Assembly (NCBI GenBank): GCA_020634755.1
Contig: JACKBC010000009.1
Span: 124,001 to 188,000 of the forward strand
Direction of reading: 5' to 3'
Source of the DNA: Caldilineaceae bacterium
GTDB taxonomy: Bacteria; Chloroflexota; Anaerolineae; Caldilineales; Caldilineaceae
DNA: 64,000 nucleotides
Part shown: positions 1 to 8,225 of the stretch, one piece after another
Numbering within the stretch: position 1 is the first letter of the stretch
Layout: each line of letters starts with the position of its first letter
Program-made: the position numbers and the translations under genes
Notes under the pieces: model-generated
Database searches by the model: none
What the model saw: only the letters and a program-made list of their open reading frames with translations
Told to the model about the DNA's origin: nothing

Positions 1-688
1 CGGGAATAATGGCCGGGTCCAGTCCATCTACATCCATGGTGAGATAGACGCGCCGCCCGCGCAGACGTTCGATCAGCTCGTTGCGCCAACCATTGGCGTG
101 GACGTCTTCGCTATACCAAACTCGTACGCGTTCGGGATTGTTCCGCGCAAAGGCCACTTCTTCCGGACAGACCGAGCGAATGCCCAGCTGCAGCACCTGC
201 TCGATCTGCGGATCATCCAGCAGCCGCCGCGCCACACAGGCATGACTATAGGCTGAACCTTCATAGACATCGCGCAAGTCGCTGTGTGCATCGATCTGCA
301 CCACGGTGAGCGGACCGCCCAGGCTTTGCCGCAGCCCTCGCCCAAAGCCCGCGCTTACCGTATGTTCGCCGCCCAGCCCCACCACGAGCTTGCCGGTGGC
401 TGCCGCTTGCGCCGTAGCCCTGGTGATTTCCGCCACTGCCGTTTCTGGGTCGGCAGAAAGCGCCAAAGCCGGCAGCGTATGGACTCCATACTGCATGGCC
501 GGCTCCGCATCATATTCGCGATCGTACAGTTCCAGCTGTTGCGATGCTTCGATAATGGCTGCCGGCCCATGCTGCGTACCGTGGCCATAGCTCACCGTAG
601 CTTCAAAGGGAATGGGCAACACCAGCACGCCCGCTGCTGCAAATGTGGACTGCGGCTCGGGCAAGCCCAAGAAATTTTCGGGCGTCAT
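1..688 (-). CDS. speB: Agmatinase (ureohydrolase family), 3' end cut by the window
   Basis: Hydrolyses agmatine to putrescine and urea using two Mn ions. The reading frame opens with MTPENFLG at 688 and stays open to the window edge (229 residues of a usual ~300). Arginase-fold metal motifs are visible in order: GGEHT (His109), DAHSD (Asp133, His135, Asp137) and MDVDGLDP near residue 218. SHACVARR lies between them, as in agmatinases. It sits downstream of the pyruvoyl arginine decarboxylase gene on the same strand, so the two make a two-step arginine to agmatine to putrescine route. The 190 bp gap between them holds two repeats (751-794, 795-875). Arginase or guanidinobutyrase are alternatives, but the decarboxylase neighbour favours agmatinase. 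Confidence 0.9.
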   Translation of the reverse strand, partial: MTPENFLGLPEPQSTFAAAGVLVLPIPFEATVSYGHGTQHGPAAIIEASQQLELYDREYDAEPAMQYGVHTLPALALSADPETAVAEITRATAQAAATGKLVVGLGGEHTVSAGFGRGLRQSLGGPLTVVQIDAHSDLRDVYEGSAYSHACVARRLLDDPQIEQVLQLGIRSVCPEEVAFARNNPERVRVWYSEDVHANGWRNELIERLRGRRVYLTMDVDGLDPAIIP

Positions 689-750
689 ACGTATTCCTTA
701 ACCGAATTTTAACGATTGCGAGGCTGGCCGAACAATTTTCTTATAGAAAA

Positions 751-794
751 CGCTATTGCTTGCCATTGCGCTCTACTGATAATTCATATTTATT
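751..794 (+). repeat. H-family dispersed repeat, copy 1
   Basis: The CTATTGCTTGCCATTGCG ... CTACTGATAATT segment matches segments at 17248-17290, 24465-24530 (inverted) and 39190-39252. It lies just upstream of the agmatinase start and directly abuts the next repeat. Confidence 0.5.
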
Positions 795-875
795 AGGACT
801 TACGCAGTTGGTCGGTGTGTCGAAGACCTGTCAGGTTTGCAAAACCTGACAGGTCTGGTCAAGTGGGTAAGTCCT
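795..875. repeat. Composite palindromic repeat (copy A) between pdaD and speB
   Basis: Outer inverted ends AGGACTTAC / GTAAGTCCT (795-803, 867-875) enclose a perfect 15-bp inverted repeat (824-838 and 842-856, 3-nt loop) with the CCTGTCAGG core also seen at 16401, 40158 and 40299. It starts 3 bp beyond the arginine decarboxylase stop codon and can form a strong hairpin in that transcript; there is no T tract. Confidence 0.75.
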
Positions 876-877
876 AT

Positions 878-1423
878 CTATATGAGAATAGCCGCCGAGA
901 TTGTTGTCGTCCACACACCGCCAGAGGCCGCAATGGTGGCCACTGTTTTGCTGGTGGTTTCTACAATTTCGCCACCCATGCCGTACTGCTCTTTGCGTTC
1001 ATTGTAATCTTTCTCGGCATCAAACGGAATGCCCAGGGTCGTGGCCAACATAGTTGCGGCCAGATCTTCAGCATAATCACCGGCCTCTTGCTCTGTCTGT
1101 CCATACGAATGATGTTCAGACAGATACCCATACTTGTCGGCGTCGGCAGGCCGCGCAATGCCAATGGAAGAGGCAATGCGTCGCCCCGGTTCGTTGGTCG
1201 ACATTTCGGCAATCACGGCAAAAACAATTTCACCTGGTTGCAGCAGCGCCAGCCCTTCTTCCCTGCCGATAATTTTGCAGCGCGGCGGAAAGATGGATGA
1301 GACGCGCACCAGATTAAAATGAGCAATTCCAGCTTCACGCAGCGCCATCTCAAAGCTGGTCAGCTTCTCTTTGTGGGTGCCGATGCCGCTGGTCAAAAAT
1401 AGTTTGCGCGGAACTAATCGCAT
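878..1423 (-). CDS. pdaD: Pyruvoyl-dependent arginine decarboxylase
   Basis: Converts arginine to agmatine with a self-generated pyruvoyl cofactor instead of PLP. The 181-residue protein has the usual family length. The autocleavage segment VSSIFPP is present, with the expected cut between Ser42 and Ser43 to give a small beta chain and a pyruvoyl-capped alpha chain. The region with GEIVFAVIAEMSTNEPGRRI is typical of the archaeal/chlamydial-type enzyme. ATG at 1423 is preceded by AAAGGG. The agmatinase gene follows on the same strand, giving a putrescine pathway without ornithine decarboxylase. Confidence 0.93.
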   Translation of the reverse strand: MRLVPRKLFLTSGIGTHKEKLTSFEMALREAGIAHFNLVRVSSIFPPRCKIIGREEGLALLQPGEIVFAVIAEMSTNEPGRRIASSIGIARPADADKYGYLSEHHSYGQTEQEAGDYAEDLAATMLATTLGIPFDAEKDYNERKEQYGMGGEIVETTSKTVATIAASGGVWTTTISAAILI

Positions 1424-1623
1424 TTCATAAACCCTTTCATCATATGATCATTCAGCCTATTATCATTCAACGCTGAGTATGCTGAGTATAGTGTCGTTAC
1501 TCATATTTTATCAAACCGAACCCGACGGTTTTGCCAGACGCGAAAACCGCCGATATAGTGTACCATTTTCTAAGGGAACGTACATCTTATGCCCAGTCGT
1601 TTTTGGTTTTTTATTCTGATCAC

Positions 1624-1702
1624 GACTTACGCTGCGCCCGCGGAGCGCCAAGAGTGAACTCGCTCGTATTCGATACTATTTTAGTCAAGGCTTGCGTAAG
1701 TC
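1624..1702 (+). repeat. F-family repeat, copy 1 (79 bp, GACTTACGC...GCGTAAGTC ends)
   Basis: Terminal inverted ends GACTTACGC and GCGTAAGTC. The interior GTGAACTCGCTCGTATTCGA closely matches the copy at 40053-40130, so this is sequence homology and not only shared ends. Confidence 0.75.
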
Positions 1703-1898
1703 CTGCTGATGACAGCCAAAAGGTGAAATAAATGCGTTACCTCGTACGTCTAGAATAGTATATAATGATGCAGAGCAATATACCCCTTGTTGTCGACCCG
1801 TACAAACAACGTTCTACGTTCTGCACCGATTCCATTGTTACTCCAATACGACTTACATAGCGCCTGTAGACCGCGAAGGGACAACGCATTTAAATGAG

Positions 1899-1977
1899 GA
1901 CTTACGCAAGCCTAGGGTAAGAATCGCCTTGTAAAAGATCATCTCTTCTGCTGGCGATCAGAGGCGCTGCGTACGTC
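1899..1977 (-). repeat. F-family repeat, copy 2 (inverted)
   Basis: Begins GACTTACGCAAGCCT and ends GAGGCGCTGCGTACGTC, the reverse-complement layout of the copies at 40053 and 44317. Its interior has diverged. A lone left end (ACTTACATAGCGCCTGTAGA) lies just before it at 1851-1870. Confidence 0.6.
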
Positions 1978-2141
1978 GTGTAAATGCGGCATGACAGCGG
2001 TACGGGGCATGAGTGGCGGCGGCATAACGCGTTTCCGATTGGCCCACCATATGCCGCCGCGCGTGTCCCTACGTTTGGGCCATCTCTATTTACGTTCTCT
2101 ATAAGGGTGAACCGGTTATAGTTGGTATGGAGAAAGTTTTG

Positions 2142-3959
2142 ATGTCTAATGCCAATCCACGTATTGCTTTTAACGGCGTGAACGCGGCCAATGGCCAATA
2201 TGGACTCCAACTCGACGGGCGCCAATTGGCCGATCTCATTTTTGGCAACGCCAGCCCCGTGGAATTGCGCGCCCAAAAAGACAAATATGATGACGCCATC
2301 CGCAATGCAAATCTGCCGACGCACCGTGGCGTGGGCGAAGGGATCGACGCGACCAATTTGGCCCAGGCCGGCTGGGGCATCATCTTTGCCCATGCCGACC
2401 CACACCTAGAGGCCGTCCAGGAGGCGCTGCAGCCGCTATTGGCGCTACGCAAAGCGCAAGCTGGCGAACACTTCCGCATCTTCGCAGGTGTCGACGCCTA
2501 TCGACCCACCGAAAGCAAGCTCGATTTTTTGCGCCGCTTTAAGGTGGGCTCTGGCGCGGTTGATCCCAAGCGCGGCGTTCCGTACTACCTGTTGCTCATC
2601 GGCAACCCCGAGCTGATCCCATACGAGTTTCAATATCAGCTGGATGTGCAGTTTGCCGTGGGCCGGCTGGACTTTGATGCCGTGGCCCAATATGCCAGCT
2701 ATGCCGCCAGCGTAGTGGCCGCCGAGCAGGGCCAAACGCGGCTGGCGCGTACGGCCAGCTTTTTTAGCGTCACCCATGCCGATGACGACGCCACTGCGTT
2801 TACCGATCAATATTTGGTGCACCCCCTGCTGGAACGCTTGACGCCTCAGTATCCCAATTGGCAGATTCAGCCCGTGCAAGGAGCCAGCACCACACGAACC
2901 CAGCTTGAGAGTCTCTTGGGCGGTGCACAGAAACCGGCGCTGCTCTTTACGGCCAGCCACGGCGTTGAGTTCCCGCTGGGCGATGCCAAGCAAGAGCATC
3001 ACCAGGGCGCGTTGCTCTGCAACGAGTGGCCTGGCCCGCGCCAGTGGGCGGGCGGCGCGCTGCCTGCAGATTTCTATTTTGCTGGTGAGCATCTGGCCAG
3101 CAGCGCCAACCCCGCCGGCATGATTAGCTTTCATTTTGCCTGTTATGGCGGCGGCACGCCCCAATATTACGACTTTGCCCATAAAGAGGCGCAAGAACGT
3201 TTTGCCATTGCTGAACGCCCTTTTGTGGCCCAACTGCCCAAGCACTTGCTGGGGCATCCCAATGGCGGCGCCCTGGCCGCAGTCAGCCACATTGATCGGG
3301 CCTGGAGCTACTCGTTTAAGCAAAATCAGACGCCGCAGACCACCGTTTTTGAAGGTGCTCTGGAGCGGCTGTTAAAGGGGGAGCCGCTGGGCTGGGCGCT
3401 TGAATTTTTCAACAACCGCTATGCCGAAGTGGCCGCCGATCTCAACAGCGAAATGGACCGCATGCGCTACCGTGGCCGGACAGAACCCTATGAACTAGCT
3501 GCTCTGTGGACCGAAAACAATGACGCCCGCAACTACGTAATCTTGGGGGATCCAGCAGTACGGCTGGCGGTGGAGCAGCCTAAGCGTGGGATAGACACCG
3601 ATTCTAAACCCATACAAGTTCATGCCGACCGGCGACCCGCCAATATTTTAGCAGACGATTGGCAACGCACGCCCGCCACAGTGCAAAACGCGTTAACCGA
3701 TGCCCTGCACCAAATTGCCCAATTGCGCCAGCAGCTTCAGCAAGCCAATGCCAACCAGTCCACAATGCGGCAAAGCGTTTATCGCGATGGTGGCCTTGCG
3801 ACGGGGCGCACCCCTTTTACGTCGGCAAAGCCAAGCGCACAGAGCCCCCCGAACCCCACGCGTGGCAACGTCCTGCGTGGCGGGCAGCTTCGATCTGGCC
3901 AGCGGATTGATCCATCCACCGACCATAATTCATCGCCAGACCATGAGGACGGTAGATGA
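2142..3959 (+). CDS. Caspase-fold cysteine peptidase, C25 (gingipain)-like, intracellular
   Basis: Predicted 605-residue clan-CD cysteine protease. The core resembles gingipain-type C25 domains: YYLLLIGNPELIPY and FAVGRLDFD, then the catalytic His in TASHGVEF (His273), the catalytic Cys in HFACYGGGTP (Cys334), and a closing YVILGDPAVRL strand. No signal peptide or sorting domain is present, unlike secreted gingipains, so it probably acts in the cytoplasm. The C-terminal ~100 residues are Gln/Pro-rich and look disordered, with a short coiled-coil-like stretch (IAQLRQQLQQANA). ATG 2142 is chosen over an in-frame ATG at 2127 because GGAGAAAG lies just before it. The muramidase-like membrane protein follows 77 bp downstream. 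Substrate unknown; a CHAT-type protease is the main alternative. Confidence 0.78.
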   Translation: MSNANPRIAFNGVNAANGQYGLQLDGRQLADLIFGNASPVELRAQKDKYDDAIRNANLPTHRGVGEGIDATNLAQAGWGIIFAHADPHLEAVQEALQPLLALRKAQAGEHFRIFAGVDAYRPTESKLDFLRRFKVGSGAVDPKRGVPYYLLLIGNPELIPYEFQYQLDVQFAVGRLDFDAVAQYASYAASVVAAEQGQTRLARTASFFSVTHADDDATAFTDQYLVHPLLERLTPQYPNWQIQPVQGASTTRTQLESLLGGAQKPALLFTASHGVEFPLGDAKQEHHQGALLCNEWPGPRQWAGGALPADFYFAGEHLASSANPAGMISFHFACYGGGTPQYYDFAHKEAQERFAIAERPFVAQLPKHLLGHPNGGALAAVSHIDRAWSYSFKQNQTPQTTVFEGALERLLKGEPLGWALEFFNNRYAEVAADLNSEMDRMRYRGRTEPYELAALWTENNDARNYVILGDPAVRLAVEQPKRGIDTDSKPIQVHADRRPANILADDWQRTPATVQNALTDALHQIAQLRQQLQQANANQSTMRQSVYRDGGLATGRTPFTSAKPSAQSPPNPTRGNVLRGGQLRSGQRIDPSTDHNSSPDHEDGR

Positions 3960-4036
3960 GGGATAGGGTAGCTGTGGGATAGCGCTGGTTGAGGGAACGC
4001 GTAGGCAGTTTGTGCAATACTCAATCAGAGATTTTC

Positions 4037-7000
4037 ATGCAGAAGGTGGTTTTCCAGCGTACGAGCAAAGAGCATGTGAAAGAGAATGGTTCTGTGGCGC
4101 AGCCGGACGATTCCACACACGCGTCGAACAATGGCGATAGCCCCACCGGCAATGGCATTGCCGGATCGAACGGGCAGCACAAGCCAATGACTGATAACAA
4201 AGTGAGTGACAACAAGATGAGCGATAACAAAATAAGTGACTTCTTTCCTGATTACATCTTTGGGTTGCATGAATGTGCCGGCGGCGGCGAAGGGCTCATG
4301 CTAGAAGCCGGGCGCGCTGGGTGGGTGCTGGAGTTGGCTTCGGTGGGGCTGGATGGCGGCAGCGACAACGCCGACTTTCAGCCGCTGGTCGACCGCGGGC
4401 TCAGCGTAGTGGTGCGTCTGCACAACGGATATAAACCCAACGGCGCGTTGCCCCATCCACAACATTATGATGCCTTTGCCAATGCCTGTGCCACCTTTGT
4501 GCGCCGCTCGCACGGATGTCACATCTGGATCATCGGCAATGAGCCCAATCATGAAGCCGAGCGCCCCCACGGTGAATTCATCTTCCCCCAGCAATATGCC
4601 GACGCGTACACGCGCTGCCGGCGCGCCATTCGGCAGATTCCCGGCCACGAGTTTGATCTGGTGCTGGTGGCCGGACCGGCGCCGTGGAACGCCGAAACGC
4701 GCTATCCCGGCAACGCGGGGGGCGACTGGGTCAAATATTTTGCCGACCAGATTGACGCCATTCCACCTGGTGAGTGCGACGGTTTTGCCATTCACGCCTA
4801 CACCCATGAGCACGATCCGGCCATGATTACAGCCGATCTGTTTCAGGGCGCCGATGGCTATACCCATCTGCGCAACGAATTTCGCACCTATCGCGATTTT
4901 ATGGAGACCATACCGGCCCGCTGCCGTCACCTGCCCGTGTTGATCACCGAGGCCGATCCCACCAACCCCAATACGGGTTGGGCGGATGGCCAGAACAAGG
5001 GTTGGGTGTGCCAGGCGTATCGCGAAATTGCCGATTGGAACCGCAACCCCAGCCACCAACCTATCCAGGGACTGTTGCTATACCGCTGGCCGGACCCGCA
5101 GCACCACGGGCAACAGCAGTGGTCCATTGCCAATCGTCCCGGCGTCATTGATGATTTTAAAGCGGCACTGCGCGCGGAACCCGCCATGGATTTTGGCGTG
5201 CGGCTGCCGGCGCGCGCGCCGGTGATTGCCCCACGGCCCGCCGTCCGCACCATTGGGCGTCTCCCCAATATTTTCACCAATCAGCATCTGATCAACGCGT
5301 TCTTCTTTGCGGCCCAGACGCTTAACGTCAGTGGCGATGAGCTTATGCAGCGGGCCGGGCTAGACGTGCATCAACTGGCGGCGGATGAAGCGGTGCGCCA
5401 GGCGCGCTATGCTGGGTTGCCGGTCGACGACCTGCCCAATTTGAACGACCATGAGCGCGCGCTCATTGCGCTCAACCTGATTCGCGAGCTGCGTAATGTG
5501 CGGCGCTGGCGTGGCCGCGTCAACGCGCCGGACGGCTTGAATTTGCGCAGCCAAGGAGACGCCAACGCCAATGTGCTGACTTCGTTAACCAACGGCGCCG
5601 AACTCGACGTGCTCAATGACGAGAATAGTTGGCTTTGCGTGGCCGTAGATGCCGAAACGGCCGGCTTTGTGCACTGTGACTATGTAACGAATCTGGATGA
5701 ACAGCCGGCGCCGGCGCCGCAACCGCTACCGGCGGGCGACTATTTCTGCACAGAGTCCGCTTTGCGCAATGTGCCGCTAGCGCCACCGGTGGCCGAGCAA
5801 ATTACCTTGAGCCCCTCGGCCCAGCCGGGTGCTCAGCGGTTGGCCGCGATTTGGAATCAATATGGCGGGCTGCTCACCGCTCTGGCCGAGCGCTTGCAGA
5901 TCGACCCGGCGGTGGCCGTGGCCGTGCTCAACGTCGAGTCGGGCGGGCAGGCTTTTGGCGCAGCGGGCAAGCCCATTATTCGCTTTGAAAATCATCTGTT
6001 TTACGCCGATTGGGGCAATACCCATACCGATATTTTTGACAGCTACTTCCGATTCAACCGAGAGCCGAACCAAAGCTGGAAAGACCATCAATGGCGCGGC
6101 AACGTGCAGCAGCCTTTTCAATCCATCCATACGGAGCAGACGCTTGAATGGCAGGTGCTCGATTTTGCCGCCAATCTGGCCGCCGCCGACACCGCGGCCA
6201 AATGCTCGATCAGCATGGGGCTGCCGCAAATTCTGGGGCGTAATCATCAACGCATTGGTTATGGCACCGTCCAGGAAATGTTCCAGGCCTTTTGTGCCGA
6301 TGAGCGCAATCACGTGCTGGGCCTCTTCGATTTTATTCGTGCCGATGCCAATATGGTGCAGGCGCTGCGCAACCGTGATTATCTCTCTTTTGCCACGGGC
6401 TACAATGGCTCTGGTCAGGCGGCCACGTATGAGGGGCTGATCAAAAACAGCGTGGCGGCCTTTCATCAGCTCAGCGAGGTTTCGCTGGCCATTGGGGATG
6501 GGGCCGAGCTACCGGCGGAATTGGACAGCGAAATTGCTTTCATTCCCATGCCGCAGCAGCCGGATGTCTTTACCGACGTGGGCGCGCCCCAGGCGGGCGT
6601 GGGCGAAGCGGCCCAACCGGCCTCAGACGAAGTGCGCCAGGCCTGGATCGCATACGTCAAACAGGGGTTGGAAAACAATAACATGTTGTTCCGCCGCATC
6701 CTGCGCGCCTTTATTATTCCCTACTATATGACCGTAGCCATGTATGCACTGCTCTTTGTGGTGGGGCTTGGTCTCTTTGTGGTGGCCGCGGTGCTGGGGC
6801 TGCGCGATGGCAAAGAGCTGTATGGCGTGGTCTTTGCCGGGTTGAGCATTGCTACCTTTGTGGGCTACTTTTTCAGCCGCCCGCTGCGCTCGCTGGAAGA
6901 GAATTTGCAGCTCATTACCTGGCTGGGCATTGCGTATAACACGTACTGGACGCGCTTGCTCTACATGGAGGACCGCAACACGGTTCACGACGATCTTAAA

Positions 7001-7096
7001 GACGCCAGCGCCCAGGCCGCGGCCGAAATCCAGCGCATTATTGACAAGAGCAAGGAGCTAGCAGGGAGCCGGCCAGGCAGCCGCATCGGTGAATGA
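4037..7096 (+). CDS. Multidomain glycosidase-like/SH3/N-acetylmuramidase membrane protein
   Basis: 1019 residues. Visible layout: a low-complexity N-terminus with four DNKxSD-type repeats (about 50-68); a clan GH-A-like TIM barrel with WIIGNEPN (Glu169, acid/base position) and VLITEADP (Glu305, nucleophile position); a bacterial SH3-like domain around 485-545 (GLNLRSQG); an N-acetylmuramidase (DUF3380-type) domain about 593-808 with Glu634 in NVESGG; two membrane helices about 892-922 and 929-948; and a charged helical tail. There is no N-terminal signal peptide, so how the muramidase domain would reach peptidoglycan is unclear. An in-frame TTG at 3989 is possible, but ATG 4037 is preferred. 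It follows the caspase-like gene and precedes a cupin gene on the same strand. Confidence 0.75.
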   Translation: MQKVVFQRTSKEHVKENGSVAQPDDSTHASNNGDSPTGNGIAGSNGQHKPMTDNKVSDNKMSDNKISDFFPDYIFGLHECAGGGEGLMLEAGRAGWVLELASVGLDGGSDNADFQPLVDRGLSVVVRLHNGYKPNGALPHPQHYDAFANACATFVRRSHGCHIWIIGNEPNHEAERPHGEFIFPQQYADAYTRCRRAIRQIPGHEFDLVLVAGPAPWNAETRYPGNAGGDWVKYFADQIDAIPPGECDGFAIHAYTHEHDPAMITADLFQGADGYTHLRNEFRTYRDFMETIPARCRHLPVLITEADPTNPNTGWADGQNKGWVCQAYREIADWNRNPSHQPIQGLLLYRWPDPQHHGQQQWSIANRPGVIDDFKAALRAEPAMDFGVRLPARAPVIAPRPAVRTIGRLPNIFTNQHLINAFFFAAQTLNVSGDELMQRAGLDVHQLAADEAVRQARYAGLPVDDLPNLNDHERALIALNLIRELRNVRRWRGRVNAPDGLNLRSQGDANANVLTSLTNGAELDVLNDENSWLCVAVDAETAGFVHCDYVTNLDEQPAPAPQPLPAGDYFCTESALRNVPLAPPVAEQITLSPSAQPGAQRLAAIWNQYGGLLTALAERLQIDPAVAVAVLNVESGGQAFGAAGKPIIRFENHLFYADWGNTHTDIFDSYFRFNREPNQSWKDHQWRGNVQQPFQSIHTEQTLEWQVLDFAANLAAADTAAKCSISMGLPQILGRNHQRIGYGTVQEMFQAFCADERNHVLGLFDFIRADANMVQALRNRDYLSFATGYNGSGQAATYEGLIKNSVAAFHQLSEVSLAIGDGAELPAELDSEIAFIPMPQQPDVFTDVGAPQAGVGEAAQPASDEVRQAWIAYVKQGLENNNMLFRRILRAFIIPYYMTVAMYALLFVVGLGLFVVAAVLGLRDGKELYGVVFAGLSIATFVGYFFSRPLRSLEENLQLITWLGIAYNTYWTRLLYMEDRNTVHDDLKDASAQAAAEIQRIIDKSKELAGSRPGSRIGE

Positions 7097-7138
7097 GCGC
7101 CCGCGACACGCGGACAAATCAACAGGAGGCTGGAACCC

Positions 7139-7663
7139 ATGTCCTTTGCCAATGCGCATAACGTCTCTGTAATCCATTTTGCCGATGACGGCGCCATTCC
7201 CAATCATCCCACCTTGCCCATGATTGTGTATAAGGGTGCGATTGCGCCAGACGCGCGGGACCCGGCGATTACGGCGGAAACTCTCTTTGTGCGCAACGGT
7301 TGGCAGGGAACGTGGCGCAACGGCATCTTCGACTATCATCATTTTCACAGCACGGCGCATGAAGTGTTGGCCATTTGCCGCGGTCATGCGGAAGTGCGCT
7401 TTGGCGGCGAGCAAGGAGAGACGCTCCATGTACAGGCTGGCGATGTGGCGCTTCTGCCCGCGGGCACCGGACACAAGCGCCTGCGCAGCAGCACCGATCT
7501 GCTGGTGGTGGGCGCCTACCCGCTCGGCCAGCAGTGGGATCTCTGCCGCGGCGCGCCGGGTGAACGCCCACGCGTATTGGAAAACATTCAGCGCGTGCCC
7601 CTGCCGCAGACCGATCCGGTCTTTGGTCACGCAGGACCCATTTTCACTTTTTGGCAGAAATAA
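7139..7663 (+). CDS. Cupin-domain protein (YjlB-like)
   Basis: A 174-residue single-domain cupin. The first cupin motif is visible as FDYHHFHSTAHEVLAICRG, with His and Glu metal ligands, and the second as VQAGDVALLPAGTGH. The length and the closing segment GPIFTFW resemble the YjlB group of unknown substrate. AGGAGG precedes the ATG. It lies 42 bp after the muramidase-like gene, so it may be cotranscribed, but nothing in it shows a link to peptidoglycan or protease function. Confidence 0.8.
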   Translation: MSFANAHNVSVIHFADDGAIPNHPTLPMIVYKGAIAPDARDPAITAETLFVRNGWQGTWRNGIFDYHHFHSTAHEVLAICRGHAEVRFGGEQGETLHVQAGDVALLPAGTGHKRLRSSTDLLVVGAYPLGQQWDLCRGAPGERPRVLENIQRVPLPQTDPVFGHAGPIFTFWQK

Positions 7664-7681
7664 TCGTTAAAGAATCGTAGG

Positions 7682-7745
7682 GGCATGATTGGCGGCGAAG
7701 CGAGTTCTATCTTCTGTCACTATCTTTCCCGCCGCCAATCATGCC
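7682..7745. terminator. Long palindrome between convergent genes
   Basis: A perfect 16-bp inverted repeat (7682-7697 and 7730-7745, GGCATGATTGGCGGCG) with a 32-nt loop separates the cupin gene from the convergent zinc-ribbon gene. It could end transcription from either side, though neither arm is followed by a T tract. Confidence 0.5.
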
Positions 7746-7771
7746 TGCCTAGAAAGACAGAAGTTCGTTTC

Positions 7772-8005
7772 TTACCCATTGCGCTTGGTGCCACTATATG
7801 TAAATGCACTGGCGATCATTTTGATGTGGTCACCTTCATCCACGCCAATTCGCTTGCCGCACGCACACATCGCCTGCCCGTCCTCAATCTGCCCATCATA
7901 AAACCGCGCAATGCGGTCTTTGTAGCAGCGCAGCACCTTGCCCTGGCCAATCTTCTCATATTTCCACAGCTTGCGCTTGCAGGCCGCACATTTGATCGTA
8001 AGCAT
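7772..8005 (-). CDS. Small zinc-ribbon protein
   Basis: 77 residues with two Cys pairs: CAACKRK near the N-terminus and CACGKR around residue 47, plus an isolated RCYKDR Cys. This spacing fits a small zinc ribbon. The N-terminus MLTIKCAACKRKLWKYEKIG resembles small conserved bacterial proteins of unknown function. It faces the cupin gene and diverges from the quinone oxidoreductase gene. DNA or RNA binding is possible but not shown. Confidence 0.7.
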   Translation of the reverse strand: MLTIKCAACKRKLWKYEKIGQGKVLRCYKDRIARFYDGQIEDGQAMCACGKRIGVDEGDHIKMIASAFTYSGTKRNG

Positions 8006-8127
8006 GGGCGTGATTATACACCAATCCTTTGCGCCGTGGCATTGACAATGATAAGGGTAACTCTCCGCTAGTTGTACCCCCTCTTATCTTCGAGTACAAT
8101 AGTTTTTGACTAAACGAGCGATACCCA

Positions 8128-8196
8128 ACTTGCGGACAAGATCGAAATAGTCTGTCATCGGTGATCAGGAGAATTTTTCCGATCCTGTCCGCAAGT
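8128..8196. repeat. Inverted-repeat element in the leader of the quinone oxidoreductase gene
   Basis: 17-bp arms (8128-8144 ACTTGCGGACAAGATCG and 8180-8196) differ at one position and flank a 35-nt loop. The element ends about 30 bp before the downstream ATG, so it may lie in the 5' untranslated leader. Confidence 0.6.
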
Positions 8197-8225
8197 CTAA
8201 CCATTCCAAAGGAGAACCTATACCG

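Larger units (their letters stand above)
1424..2141. other. Intergenic region rich in repeats
   Basis: About 700 bp between the divergent pdaD and caspase-like genes. It holds two F-family repeats (1624-1702 and, inverted, 1899-1977), a TATAAT hexamer at 1761-1766 without a convincing -35 box, and a 10-bp inverted repeat (2017-2026 / 2050-2059, CGGCGGCATA) upstream of the next gene. No coding sequence is credible here. Confidence 0.6.

Noticed and set aside
1531..1731. Short open frame in the first large gap
   Set aside because: It runs through an F-family repeat, has no ribosome binding site, and the peptide has no protein-like features.
2445..3323. Reverse-strand open frame of 292 codons
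   Set aside because: Opposite the caspase-like gene, with no domain and no ribosome binding site.
4183..4245. Short tandem repeat that could be taken for a CRISPR or satellite
   Set aside because: It is coding: four DNKxSD-type peptide repeats near the start of the muramidase-like protein. No spacers or cas genes are present.
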